18,139 nucleotides of DNA from an uncultured Eubacteriales bacterium (GCA_900551265.1 URVL01000031.1:1-18139); one strand, 5' to 3'. Shown: positions 6,970-13,756, counted from the first letter of the stretch. Numbers and translations: made by a program. Notes: generated by a model from the sequence alone, not told the origin.

Positions 6970-7923
6970 TTACAGGATTTTCGCAAGCTGCTCCTCATCT
7001 GCAACGGCAACAACTGCTTGAACAGCGGCATTGTTCTGTGCCTTTTTCAAATTCAAAATCAAGCTGTCAATTGATCCTTTTGACTGCACTTCGAAAACAT
7101 AAATTGCTTTCCCCATGTTGCCGATCCTGGCTTCCCAAACAGCATCAACTACGGCCCCGGCAGTAATCCGCACCTCCGCACGGCTTTCAAATCCGAGCAG
7201 CTCCCCAATTGCAACCAGCTTTTCCTTGATTTCATCATGCAGAGATTTCGAGTCCCTCGCCGTTGCAGGCCTGTCCACAACAGCAACAGTCTGCGGTTCA
7301 TGAATAGACGCTATCTTTTCCGCCAGCGGCAGAACTTCATCCCACAAAAAATAGTCCACCGCCAGCAAGTCTGTATTTTCCGCGCCGGCATCCGCCATGA
7401 CTGCTGCAATCCTCCTGGCTGTATTACAAATCTCTGCATACCTTTTTCCCGTATACTGATAGTTGTACTTCGGCATATCGGCCACGTCGAGATACGTATA
7501 GCATAAAATCGTAGTTTTATTAAAAATGGCATATTCGCGCGGATTGGCATAAGTCAGCAGTTCGCTGATGGTGGCAGGGCCAAGGCCCTTTACATTCTTG
7601 AGAAACGTATCCCAACGTTTTTCAATGGCAGAGCTGCCAAAAAGTAACTCGGCAAGCTGCTTTTTTACAGTTTCAAAGCCGTTGTCCGCTATCAGCTTGT
7701 CCACAACGTATTTTTTGTTGCCCCATATCAGCATAGACCAGAGTTTGCTGATATACGCAAGAAATTCATCTTCGGTCATGGCAAGAAGCCTGGTTTTTCC
7801 AAAAGACTGGTAGTATTCTCTGCGTTCCCTGCGTTCCGCCCAGCGCTCATCGTAATATGCCGCATTCGCTTTCTTTTTAGATATATAGGCGCGGATGGCC
7901 GATCTCAGTCTGGCTTCATTCAT
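6970..7923 (-). CDS. Helix-hairpin-helix plus PD-(D/E)XK nuclease-like protein, apparently cut short by a TAA
   Basis: 317 codons to a TAA. The N-terminal half is basic and helical (RxxRREYY, 30-38). A helix-hairpin-helix motif VKGLGPATISELL (111-123) suggests non-specific DNA backbone contact. The C-terminal domain (about 225-317) has a PD-(D/E)XK-like core: Asp260 in VVDAVWE, Glu278-x-Gln280-x-Lys282 in FEVQSKG, then a helix SLILNLKKAQ and a strand VQAVVAVADEEQLAKIL. This resembles predicted restriction-endonuclease-like domains, with the Q variant in place of the second acidic residue. A nuclease role is an inference. After the TAA the same frame runs 43 more protein-like codons to a TAG at 6838, so the intact protein was probably about 361 residues. 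The start is supported by GGGGAGG about 7 bases upstream. No methyltransferase or restriction partner is adjacent; the gene at 5817-6611 is a different methyltransferase type. Confidence 0.75.
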   Translation of the reverse strand: MNEARLRSAIRAYISKKKANAAYYDERWAERRERREYYQSFGKTRLLAMTEDEFLAYISKLWSMLIWGNKKYVVDKLIADNGFETVKKQLAELLFGSSAIEKRWDTFLKNVKGLGPATISELLTYANPREYAIFNKTTILCYTYLDVADMPKYNYQYTGKRYAEICNTARRIAAVMADAGAENTDLLAVDYFLWDEVLPLAEKIASIHEPQTVAVVDRPATARDSKSLHDEIKEKLVAIGELLGFESRAEVRITAGAVVDAVWEARIGNMGKAIYVFEVQSKGSIDSLILNLKKAQNNAAVQAVVAVADEEQLAKIL

Positions 7924-8292
7924 TTCTCTTCCTCCCCATATGTTCTATACACAGGACTCAAAAAAGTGCGGACACCCACAGCGCTTCGCTCTCAATTCAA
8001 ATTATGTACCAAAACGCTCGCCCTTAAGGGTAACTTTACGCAATGCCTGAATATTTTTGCAATTTACCGGCTTCATCCAAGACCGTTTCACCTTCGGAAA
8101 AGATTAAGGAAAAAAGTGTCTACCCAATTTATCTGTTGCAAGCCTTACGGTTTCGTCTACAAGCAGCGAAATAAAAAAATCCGCTGGGGTCTTTGTGACC
8201 TCAACGGATCTCTTGTTGACATCATCAGAGCCGTCCCGAAAACAGTAACGCTGCCATTTGGAAAAAAGCAGATATTCATCCAATGTCCAATC
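7924..8292. other. Intergenic region between nuclease-like gene and tRNA-Val
   Basis: A/T-rich, with no gene I can support. It contains the tRNA terminator (8172-8210). Minus-strand frames of 62 and about 27 codons stay open between 8292 and 8035, and one plus-strand frame spans most of the region. None has a ribosome binding site and the longest minus frame crosses the terminator hairpin. It may be decayed DNA next to a tRNA gene. Confidence 0.5.
8172..8210 (-). terminator. Intrinsic terminator downstream of tRNA-Val
   Basis: 13-bp stem with one mismatch and one G-U pair (8179-8191 / 8197-8209; outer arm ATCCG/CGGAT), loop TTTGT, followed on the minus strand by seven U. It lies about 85 bases past the tRNA 3' end. 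Confidence 0.85.
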
Positions 8293-8369
8293 TGGTGGAC
8301 ACTAAGGGACTTGAACCCCTGACCCCCTGCACGTCAAGCAGGTGCTCTAGCCAACTGAGCTAAGTGTCC
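8293..8369 (-). tRNA. tRNA-Val (anticodon GAC), CCA encoded
   Basis: Complete 77-base cloverleaf on the minus strand. Acceptor stem GGACACT/AGTGTCC, D arm GCTC/GAGC with GG in the loop, anticodon stem CCTGC/GCAGG with loop TTGACGT (anticodon GAC, reads GUC/GUU valine codons), 5-base variable loop, T arm with loop TTCAAGT, discriminator A, and an encoded CCA tail. It has its own consensus promoter and terminator and is divergent from helD. Confidence 0.97.
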
Positions 8370-8381
8370 AAAAGCTTTTAT

Positions 8382-8410
8382 ATTATAGCGCGGGAGCGTG
8401 GATTTGTCAA
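8382..8410 (-). promoter_or_regulatory. Consensus sigma-A promoter of tRNA-Val
   Basis: On the minus strand a perfect TTGACA (8405-8410), 17-base spacer, and perfect TATAAT (8382-8387), 12 bases before the mature tRNA 5' end. Stable-RNA promoters are typically this close to consensus. Confidence 0.95.
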
Positions 8411-8489
8411 GCCTTTGCGCGGTAGAATCTTTTCTTTTTTGGTTTCATCGCTGCCGGCCTTGCAAATAGACAGAAATGGTTTTTATCTC

Positions 8490-8518
8490 TTGCGTTCTTC
8501 CGCGTAACGTGCTATAAT
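8490..8518 (+). promoter_or_regulatory. Sigma-A promoter of helD
   Basis: TTGCGT (8490-8495), 17-base spacer, TATAAT (8513-8518). The implied leader is about 40 bases, with AAGGAGG just before the ATG at 8566. Confidence 0.85.
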
Positions 8519-8565
8519 CATATTTCTTCGAATAAAAAAACGTACGGCGCTGTAAGGAGGGAAAA

Positions 8566-10686
8566 ATGGACACGAAATCGCGTGAATTTGAGCTTTCCTG
8601 GCTCAAATATGTACTGGACAGGGTGAAAACGGCGAAAGAAGACGCCGAGACCCGAAAAGCCGCTCTCGACGAGCAGGTTGAGGAATGGCTGAAGGCCTAT
8701 AACGATGAAAACGTTGAGCTCTTTATGCAGCTGGTCGTAGGAACGGACATGCAGGAGGGGCTTGCAAAGCTCCTGCACGTGTACCGCAATGCCGAAAACT
8801 CCCCATATTTCGGAAGAGTTGATTTTGCCGAACAGGGGGAGGAAGAACGCCGCATTTATATCGGCCGCGGCGGCATCACAACGCCGGACAATGAAATGCT
8901 GGTCGTGGACTGGCGCACGCCGGTTGCAAATCTCTATTATGACGCGCAGCCCGGTCCTGCCTCCTATGTCTCGCCGGACGGCACGATTGAAGGCGAAATG
9001 GGCCTGAAACGTACGTACAACATTAAAAACGGCGTGCTTGACGACTATTACGACGCGGACGTGATTACAAACGACGAACTGCTGCAGGAATACCTCGCAA
9101 AAAATGCGGACGTTGTGCTGCGCGATATTGTCGCAACCATTCAGAGCGATCAGAATGAGATCATTCGTGCGGAACCCTGGCGCAACGTCATCGTACAGGG
9201 CGTGGCGGGAAGCGGCAAAACAACCGTTGCGCTGCACCGGCTCTCGTATCTGGTCTTTAATACCGGCACCAAAGAGAACCGCTACTGTGTCATCGGCACA
9301 AACCGGATGTTTCTAAACTATATTTCCGGTATGCTGCCGGACCTCGGTGTGGAGAGCATCCGTCAGAGCGTGCTGCGCGAGCTGCTGCTGCACATCCTCT
9401 TCTATCAGCCGGATGTGAAATCCGCAGATGCGCCGGCGGAAAAAGCGTCTCTTGCTTTTGCGGATGCGCTGCGCGACTTTGTCCGTGCCTTCGAAGAACG
9501 GATCTTCCTGACGGAAGATGTGACGCTTGCAGGCGAAACGCTGGTCTCCTGCGCGGAGGTTGCGGAAAATTTCGCGCTGCGTCCCGCTGTACCCATGCGC
9601 GAACGCGCGGAAAACTTTACAAATCTGATCGACCACCGCGTAAAAACGCGCCTTTCATCCATCCTCGCGCATGTGGAGGACGATTACGACCGCCGTATCG
9701 CCGAAACGGACGGCCGTGAGGCGAAAAGCCGCCTGATTGATGAGAAATATGCCCGCTTAAAACAGGTGCGTACAGAGGCGAAAACCGTTCGCCGCGCATT
9801 TTCAAACCGCCTGAAAAAATATAACGAGACAAAGCTTTATCTGGAGTTTTTAGGCGAGTATGCCGGACGGAGCAGCGCGGCGCTTGACCTGGCCGCGTCT
9901 ACTGCGCGCAACCTCAAACGTAAGATTTACGACCTGTATGACCTGTGCGCGCTTGCATACATCTCCTGCCGCCTGACCCCAAACGAGCGTACGAAGGCTT
10001 TTGATCACATCGTGATTGACGAGGCGCAGGACTTCGGCCCGACTGCATTCCTTGCGCTGGCTACGTGTTTTCCGCAGGCGCGGTTTACAATACTGGGCGA
10101 CATTGCACAGAACATCCACGGCGAGAGCGGGCTTGCCGCATGGGATGATATTGCGCCGCTTTTTCCCTCGCTCTTCTTCCGGGCGCTTACCAAGAGCTAC
10201 CGCAATACCATTGAAATTGCGGCGTTTGCCAACCGCGTGCTCGATAAAATTGGGACAGGCTACGAAATCACGCCCGTTGTGCGCCACGGACGCGAGGTGG
10301 AGTTTGCACGCGCACGGGACTTTGCGGATAACATCGACCGCACGGCGCGCGCAATTCGGGAGACAACGCGTCCCGGTGGGAGCACCGCCGTCATCTGTCA
10401 TGACGAAAGGGAGGCGGAGGCAGTATATCGGGAGCTGTCTCCGCGCATCGACGCCACGCTGATCCGTAACGATACGGATCTCTATGAGGGCGGTGTGGTT
10501 GTGACGCCCGTCGCCGCCGTGAAGGGATTGGAATTTGACACGGTCGTTGTATTCAATGCGTCGAAGGAGGCCTGGCCGGACGATCCCGGTACGGCGAAAC
10601 GGCTGTATGTTGCGCTGACGCGCGCGCTGCATGAATTGCATATCTTTTATCAGGGCGAACCGTCTGCGCTGCTTTCGGAAACGTAA
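8566..10686 (+). CDS. helD: HelD-type RNA polymerase recycling ATPase (UvrD/Rep-like superfamily 1)
   Basis: 706-residue cytoplasmic motor ATPase. The N-terminus (1-75) is a helical, charged coiled-coil-like arm, as in HelD, where it enters the RNA polymerase secondary channel. SPYFGRVDF (79-87) with IYIGR and MLVVDWRTPVANLYYD (111-126) are the hallmark HelD segments. Helicase motifs: Walker A GVAGSGKTT (212-220), Walker B DEAQD (485-489), motif III GDIAQ (511-515), motif IV region LTKSYRN, and YVALTRALHEL near the C-terminus. Known family members use ATP to strip nucleic acid from stalled RNA polymerase and recycle it; they are not true DNA helicases. At 706 residues it is slightly shorter than the roughly 770-residue Bacillus protein. 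The start has AAGGAGG 8 bases upstream. It is monocistronic, divergent from tRNA-Val, and converges on the esterase gene. Confidence 0.93.
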   Translation: MDTKSREFELSWLKYVLDRVKTAKEDAETRKAALDEQVEEWLKAYNDENVELFMQLVVGTDMQEGLAKLLHVYRNAENSPYFGRVDFAEQGEEERRIYIGRGGITTPDNEMLVVDWRTPVANLYYDAQPGPASYVSPDGTIEGEMGLKRTYNIKNGVLDDYYDADVITNDELLQEYLAKNADVVLRDIVATIQSDQNEIIRAEPWRNVIVQGVAGSGKTTVALHRLSYLVFNTGTKENRYCVIGTNRMFLNYISGMLPDLGVESIRQSVLRELLLHILFYQPDVKSADAPAEKASLAFADALRDFVRAFEERIFLTEDVTLAGETLVSCAEVAENFALRPAVPMRERAENFTNLIDHRVKTRLSSILAHVEDDYDRRIAETDGREAKSRLIDEKYARLKQVRTEAKTVRRAFSNRLKKYNETKLYLEFLGEYAGRSSAALDLAASTARNLKRKIYDLYDLCALAYISCRLTPNERTKAFDHIVIDEAQDFGPTAFLALATCFPQARFTILGDIAQNIHGESGLAAWDDIAPLFPSLFFRALTKSYRNTIEIAAFANRVLDKIGTGYEITPVVRHGREVEFARARDFADNIDRTARAIRETTRPGGSTAVICHDEREAEAVYRELSPRIDATLIRNDTDLYEGGVVVTPVAAVKGLEFDTVVVFNASKEAWPDDPGTAKRLYVALTRALHELHIFYQGEPSALLSET

Positions 10687-10699
10687 AAAAGACAACCGC

Positions 10700-10749
10700 A
10701 TTAAAAGGCATCAGGGACACCAAAAACGGTGTCCCTGATGCCTTTTAAT
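10700..10749. terminator. 22-bp perfect inverted repeat, bidirectional terminator between helD and the esterase gene
   Basis: Arms 10700-10721 and 10728-10749 are perfectly complementary (core GGCATCAGGGACACC), with a six-base loop AAAAAC. Each strand ends with UUUUAAU after the stem. It lies 14 bases after the helD stop. The stem is unusually long for a terminator, so it may also be a small repeat element. Confidence 0.7.
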
Positions 10750-10806
10750 ACGCAAAATCGAATGAGATTACAGGACCCAACGAAAGAAACGTGCTGCCCC
10801 GGTTTT

Positions 10807-11910
10807 TTAAACGGAGATTTTTTTACTCTCGACAAATTCTACAATTCGCAGCCAGTCTTCTGCAAAGAATCCGTGTCCGCCTGAACGCATGGCATAAGCA
10901 ATGTTGCCGGCGTTGAAGAAGTCTCCCGGTACGGGATACCGGTAACCCGGCACGGGATGCGGCCCTTCATAGAGGAATCCGGGCTTGCCCAGCAGTTCGT
11001 GCGCCGGACTGCCCGCCACACACGCGAGCATTTCCCAGTATGGATCGCACCAGTAATCCTCCAGCGCACCGGTTACAAGCAGGTTGCGCGGCGCAAACGC
11101 CGCCACGATAAAGTGCGCGTCAAAAGGCAAGTCGTCCTCGCGCCCGGCATAGGACCCGTATTTTTCGCAGAACCAATATGGCGCATAAGTCGAAATATTT
11201 GCCACGGTTTCACCGACCTTGCCGCGTACGATCGCCGTGCCGGCGGTACCGGAACAGACGGAGACGACATGCTGAATCCGGTCGTCAAACAGCGCGCCGG
11301 CCAGGGCCGTTTTGCCAAAGCGCGAACAGCCCGCCATGACGGTGTTGGCAAGGTCAAAACCGCCGCGCTGCGCAAGATAGGTACGGATATAACTCATGCA
11401 CCGGCCCCAAATCAAAAGCTTTCCCGCGTCGTCCGGCTTGTGACCATCCGGGTAAAGCACAGCGGGGAGCCCGTCGTCATAACCCGGGCCGTCCGCCGTA
11501 ATACTCGCACACCAGGCGTGCGCGACGGCAAAGCCGTGTTCGAACACCTCGGCCGGCGGCGCGGCAAGGTAACGCGGATCATATCTCATACCGATGGTAA
11601 TGATACAGGCCGGGTTATTGCAGTTCACAGGCAGAGAGAGCGTGAAAGGAAGCAGGAACGAGCCGTCCGGATAGGTTAGCTCCAGCGTAATGGTCTCAGA
11701 GCGGGCGGCGCAGTTTTCCAGGAGGCCGAGATCTTCACGCTTCACTTCACGGATAGAGATGGGATCCGGCGGCAGCTTGCCATACAGCTCATTCTGCAGG
11801 AGCGCAAGGATCTCCTCCCGGCGCTTGGGCCAGGTTTGCGCAGTCACGGCGGATCCGTCGTCGTGCCGCATTACGTCTGGGAGGTTCAAATACTTCAGTA
11901 CCTGTTTCAT
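10807..11910 (-). CDS. CE15-type glucuronoyl esterase-like alpha/beta hydrolase, cytoplasmic
   Basis: 367-residue alpha/beta hydrolase. The nucleophile motif GCSRFGK (194-200, Ser196) is the GCSRxGK signature of carbohydrate esterase family 15, the 4-O-methyl-glucuronoyl esterases that cut ester bonds between lignin alcohols and glucuronoxylan. Other family-like segments are SGTAGTA (220-226), APYWFCEKYGSY (243-254), LPFDAHFIVAAFAPRNLLV (261-279), ALEDYWCDP (282-290) and the candidate catalytic His346 in SGGHGF. There is no signal peptide, so it would act in the cytoplasm on imported fragments or a different ester. The true substrate is uncertain. The start is supported by AAAGGAG 8 bases upstream. 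No sugar transporter or glycosidase is adjacent. The upstream neighbour is an Rrf2 regulator on the same strand, 88 bases away, and the two share a promoter motif. Confidence 0.8.
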   Translation of the reverse strand: MKQVLKYLNLPDVMRHDDGSAVTAQTWPKRREEILALLQNELYGKLPPDPISIREVKREDLGLLENCAARSETITLELTYPDGSFLLPFTLSLPVNCNNPACIITIGMRYDPRYLAAPPAEVFEHGFAVAHAWCASITADGPGYDDGLPAVLYPDGHKPDDAGKLLIWGRCMSYIRTYLAQRGGFDLANTVMAGCSRFGKTALAGALFDDRIQHVVSVCSGTAGTAIVRGKVGETVANISTYAPYWFCEKYGSYAGREDDLPFDAHFIVAAFAPRNLLVTGALEDYWCDPYWEMLACVAGSPAHELLGKPGFLYEGPHPVPGYRYPVPGDFFNAGNIAYAMRSGGHGFFAEDWLRIVEFVESKKISV

Positions 11911-11945
11911 GCGGGTCTCTCCTTTTTCAATATTTTGATGGTATC

Positions 11946-11974
11946 AGTTTACAGGACTTCACTGAGATATGCAA
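11946..11974 (-). promoter_or_regulatory. Possible promoter of the esterase gene with candidate Rrf2 operator
   Basis: On the minus strand TTGCAT (11969-11974), 17 bases, TAAACT (11946-11951). Plus-strand motif CAGTTTACAGGACTTCA (11945-11961) overlaps the -10 box and resembles the one in the rrf2 promoter. Confidence 0.4.
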
Positions 11975-11997
11975 GACCCCAATTGTACGCTCGCAGC

Positions 11998-12432
11998 TCA
12001 TTCTGTCTTGCTGGCAGGGGGCGAAGCCACGGTGCGGAGCAGATCGGAAAGCGTTATGCTGTCGACATAGTCGCTGATGACCCGGTAGAGGCCCTCCCAA
12101 AACCCGACAGAGGGGCATTCCCCGCGCCGGGGACAGATATTTTCCGCTCCTTCCAGGCATGCGACGGGCGCAAGCTCTCCCTCCACAGCGCGCAGGATGT
12201 CGCCCACCCGGCAGGTTTCCGGCCGTACGGCGAGCCGGTATCCGCCGCCTGCGCCGCGCGTCCCTGTGAGCAGACCCGCCCGGCAGAGCGCGGGGACAAT
12301 CTGTTCCAGATATTTCAAAGTGATGCCCTGCCGGCCGGCAATGACCTTCAGGGGAATGACGCCGCTTGTGTCCTGACCTGCGATGTCCAGCATGACGCGC
12401 AGTGCGTAGCGGCCTTTTGTCGATATCTTCAT
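11998..12432 (-). CDS. Rrf2-family transcriptional regulator (IscR/CymR type)
   Basis: 144-residue winged-helix regulator. The N-terminus MKISTKGRYALRVMLDIA is the family signature. The recognition helix is about 38-52 (TLKYLEQIVPALCRAG) and the wing TGTRGAGGGYRLA is at 56-68. Three cysteines at 92, 100 and 106 (ACLEGAENICPRRGEC) sit where IscR and relatives bind a [2Fe-2S] cluster, so an iron-sulfur or redox sensor is plausible. The usual partners (cysteine desulfurase, IscU) are absent from the window. I start at ATG 12432. An in-frame GTG five codons upstream overlaps the AGGTGG ribosome binding site and is less likely. Autoregulation is likely because a shared motif lies inside its promoter. 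Confidence 0.9.
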   Translation of the reverse strand: MKISTKGRYALRVMLDIAGQDTSGVIPLKVIAGRQGITLKYLEQIVPALCRAGLLTGTRGAGGGYRLAVRPETCRVGDILRAVEGELAPVACLEGAENICPRRGECPSVGFWEGLYRVISDYVDSITLSDLLRTVASPPASKTE

Positions 12433-12464
12433 CGCGTTTTTACCCACCTGTTGTTCTATTCATA

Positions 12465-12493
12465 GTTATACCATCTGTTTACTGGGAATTCAA
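12465..12493 (-). promoter_or_regulatory. rrf2 promoter with candidate operator in the spacer
   Basis: On the minus strand TTGAAT (12488-12493), 17 bases, TATAAC (12465-12470). The spacer contains, on the plus strand, CTGTTTACTGGGAATTCA (12475-12492), closely similar to the motif before the esterase gene. Confidence 0.65.
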
Positions 12494-12535
12494 GAGGCAC
12501 AGCGGCGCTTTGCCCTGCGGCAGAAACAACGCCTG

Positions 12536-12564
12536 CACAATTTGATACGGCGCGGCATATGATG
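12536..12564 (+). promoter_or_regulatory. Possible sigma-K-like sporulation promoter of the small-protein operon
   Basis: CACA (12536-12539), 16 bases, CATATGATG (12556-12564) fits the Bacillus sigma-K consensus mACm-N16-CATAnnnTA except for the final base. No good sigma-A promoter is visible at this position. The implied leader is about 32 bases. The consensus is short, so chance is possible. Confidence 0.4.
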
Positions 12565-12602
12565 TCATAGATCCGCATGGTATAACGGAAGGAGTTAATC
12601 AT

Positions 12603-12896
12603 ATGGCAAATAACGACTTTGAAACGCTGGCGCGCGCGTTGCTCTCCGGGCGGCAGGGGCAGTCGGCCGCCGGTGTGCTTGACAAAATGGGTGCGCTGCT
12701 GAAAACCGAGGACGGCCGCCGGCTTCTGACTCTGCTTGCTTCCGGCGGCGCCGATACAATTAAGGCTGCGGCGCAAGCCGCGCTGCGGGGCGACGAGGCG
12801 ACGGCACGCGCGGCCATGATGTCGCTGCTTGGCACGCGCGAGGGCGCAATGCTTGCCAAACGCATGGCTGACGCCATGAACAACAACAAACGTTAG
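12603..12896 (+). CDS. Small helical protein of unknown function, first gene of three-gene operon
   Basis: 97-residue protein, not recognised as a named family. It is Ala/Leu/Gly-rich and predicted helical throughout, with no membrane segment, signal or cysteine. Two similar blocks can be seen, MGALLKTEDGRRLLTLLASGG and MMSLLGTREGAMLAKRMADAM, each with the pattern LL-T-(E/D)-G. This suggests an internal duplication of a roughly 20-residue unit. AAGGAG lies 8 bases before the ATG. The stop is followed after nine bases by the next gene, so the two are co-transcribed. A role in the spore, from the promoter and neighbours, is only an inference. Confidence 0.75.
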   Translation: MANNDFETLARALLSGRQGQSAAGVLDKMGALLKTEDGRRLLTLLASGGADTIKAAAQAALRGDEATARAAMMSLLGTREGAMLAKRMADAMNNNKR

Positions 12897-12905
12897 GAGG
12901 AGTCT

Positions 12906-13322
12906 ATGGATGAGCTTGGCCGCGTCATAGCGAATCTTATGAACTCCATGCCCGGGGGCGGCACAGACGGCGCGGAACCTTCCGCGCCGCCGGACGGGAC
13001 GTCCGAGCCGTTTGCCACCGCGGGGATGGATGCCACGGAAACCGGCGCCGGAATGACGGAGGGAGGAAATCCCGAGGGCGGTTCTGACGGGGATCTTTCG
13101 TCATTGCTCCCCAGCATCGGAGGCGGGGACCTCATGGAAATGCTCGGCGCCATGGGCGGCGGTATGCCGTCTGATAATCATAAAATCCAGCTCCTGCTTG
13201 CATTGAAGCCCTATTTGCGGCCCGAACGCTGCGAGAGGATAGACCGCCTGTGCCGCCTGATGGACACTGCGTACGGCGTTCGCGGCGCACTGCGTTCCTT
13301 AGGAGGGATCTTCCATGTATAA
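12906..13322 (+). CDS. Gly/acidic-rich small protein with conserved C-terminal helix, second gene of operon
   Basis: 138 residues. After a short amphipathic start (MDELGRVIANLMNSMP) comes a low-complexity Gly/Ser/Pro/Asp/Glu linker (17-75), then LLPSIGGGDLMEMLGAMGGG and a conserved-looking end: IQLLLALKPYLRPERCERID followed by RLCRLMDTAYGVRGALRSLG. From memory, this LLLALKPxLxxERxERID pattern recurs in small uncharacterised proteins of Clostridia, some near sporulation genes; that is recollection, not a search result. It has a strong ribosome binding site (AGGAGG, 5 bases before the ATG). Its last eight bases (ATGTATAA) overlap the start of the third gene, implying translational coupling. Confidence 0.75.
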   Translation: MDELGRVIANLMNSMPGGGTDGAEPSAPPDGTSEPFATAGMDATETGAGMTEGGNPEGGSDGDLSSLLPSIGGGDLMEMLGAMGGGMPSDNHKIQLLLALKPYLRPERCERIDRLCRLMDTAYGVRGALRSLGGIFHV

Positions 13323-13695
13323 CCGCTATTCCCTACATATCGACGATGAATTCAGTCCGGTACCCGCTTTTGCGGGGCCCCAGGACCGTCCCGGCGGACC
13401 GGGGCAGAACCCGCCGCCGCGCCCACACGACCCGCCGCACCACCGCCCGCCGCGGCCGGATCCGCCGGCCCACCGTCCGCCGCCCCCACCTCCGATACAT
13501 ACGCCGAAGGATCCCTGCGACGACGCTTCTCTTTTTGGTTCACTCAAATCTCTTTTGGGGAATTTCCATATACCGAAGCTCGAACTTGACGACATTCTGT
13601 TGCTTGCCATTGCGTATCTGATTCTGCGCGAGAGCGGAGACGACGACCTGATCCTCATTCTTGCCGCACTGTTCTTTTTTGGACTGTTCGACTAA
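13315..13695 (+). CDS. Proline-rich protein with hydrophobic C-terminus, third gene of operon
   Basis: 126 residues. N-terminal MYNRYSLHIDDEFSPVPAF, then a Pro/His/Arg-rich segment (20-62) with PPPRPHDPPHH, RPPRPDPPAHRPP and a run of six prolines, then a hydrophobic C-terminal third: ELDDILLLAIAYLILRESGDDDLILILAALFFFGLFD. The two Leu/Ile/Phe-rich helices are separated by GDDD and could insert in or lie on a membrane. The layout is like small surface or coat-associated proteins in Clostridia, but no named family is recognised. AGGAGG ends about 8 bases before the ATG, inside the end of gene two. Its stop is followed by the terminator shared with the converging foldase gene. Confidence 0.75.
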   Translation: MYNRYSLHIDDEFSPVPAFAGPQDRPGGPGQNPPPRPHDPPHHRPPRPDPPAHRPPPPPPIHTPKDPCDDASLFGSLKSLLGNFHIPKLELDDILLLAIAYLILRESGDDDLILILAALFFFGLFD

Positions 13696-13700
13696 GGAGA

Positions 13701-13745
13701 AAAAAAGACCCCGTACGTGCCGAACAATCGGCCTGAACGGGGTCT
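13701..13745 (-). terminator. Intrinsic terminator of the parvulin foldase gene
   Basis: Outer stem AGACCCCGT / ACGGGGTCT (13706-13714 / 13737-13745) enclosing an inner hairpin GCCGA-ACAA-TCGGC. On the minus strand it is followed by UUUUUU. On the plus strand only a short UCUCUCU follows, so it may weakly terminate the small-protein operon as well. Confidence 0.85.
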
Positions 13746-13756
13746 CTCTGTACCGG

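Noticed and set aside
8100..8292. 62-codon open minus-strand frame beginning right after the tRNA-Val CCA end
   Set aside because: It has no ribosome binding site or good start, crosses the clear tRNA terminator hairpin, and resembles no family I know. Chance openness is the simplest reading.
8281..8301. TGTCCA...TGGACA inverted match beside the tRNA 3' end, considered as an attachment site
   Set aside because: Only six bases per arm and inverted; no direct copy of the tRNA 3' end was found in the window and no integrase is present.
9850..10701. Long frame antisense to helD
   Set aside because: Shadow of the GC-rich helD coding strand; basic composition, no domain, no ribosome binding site.
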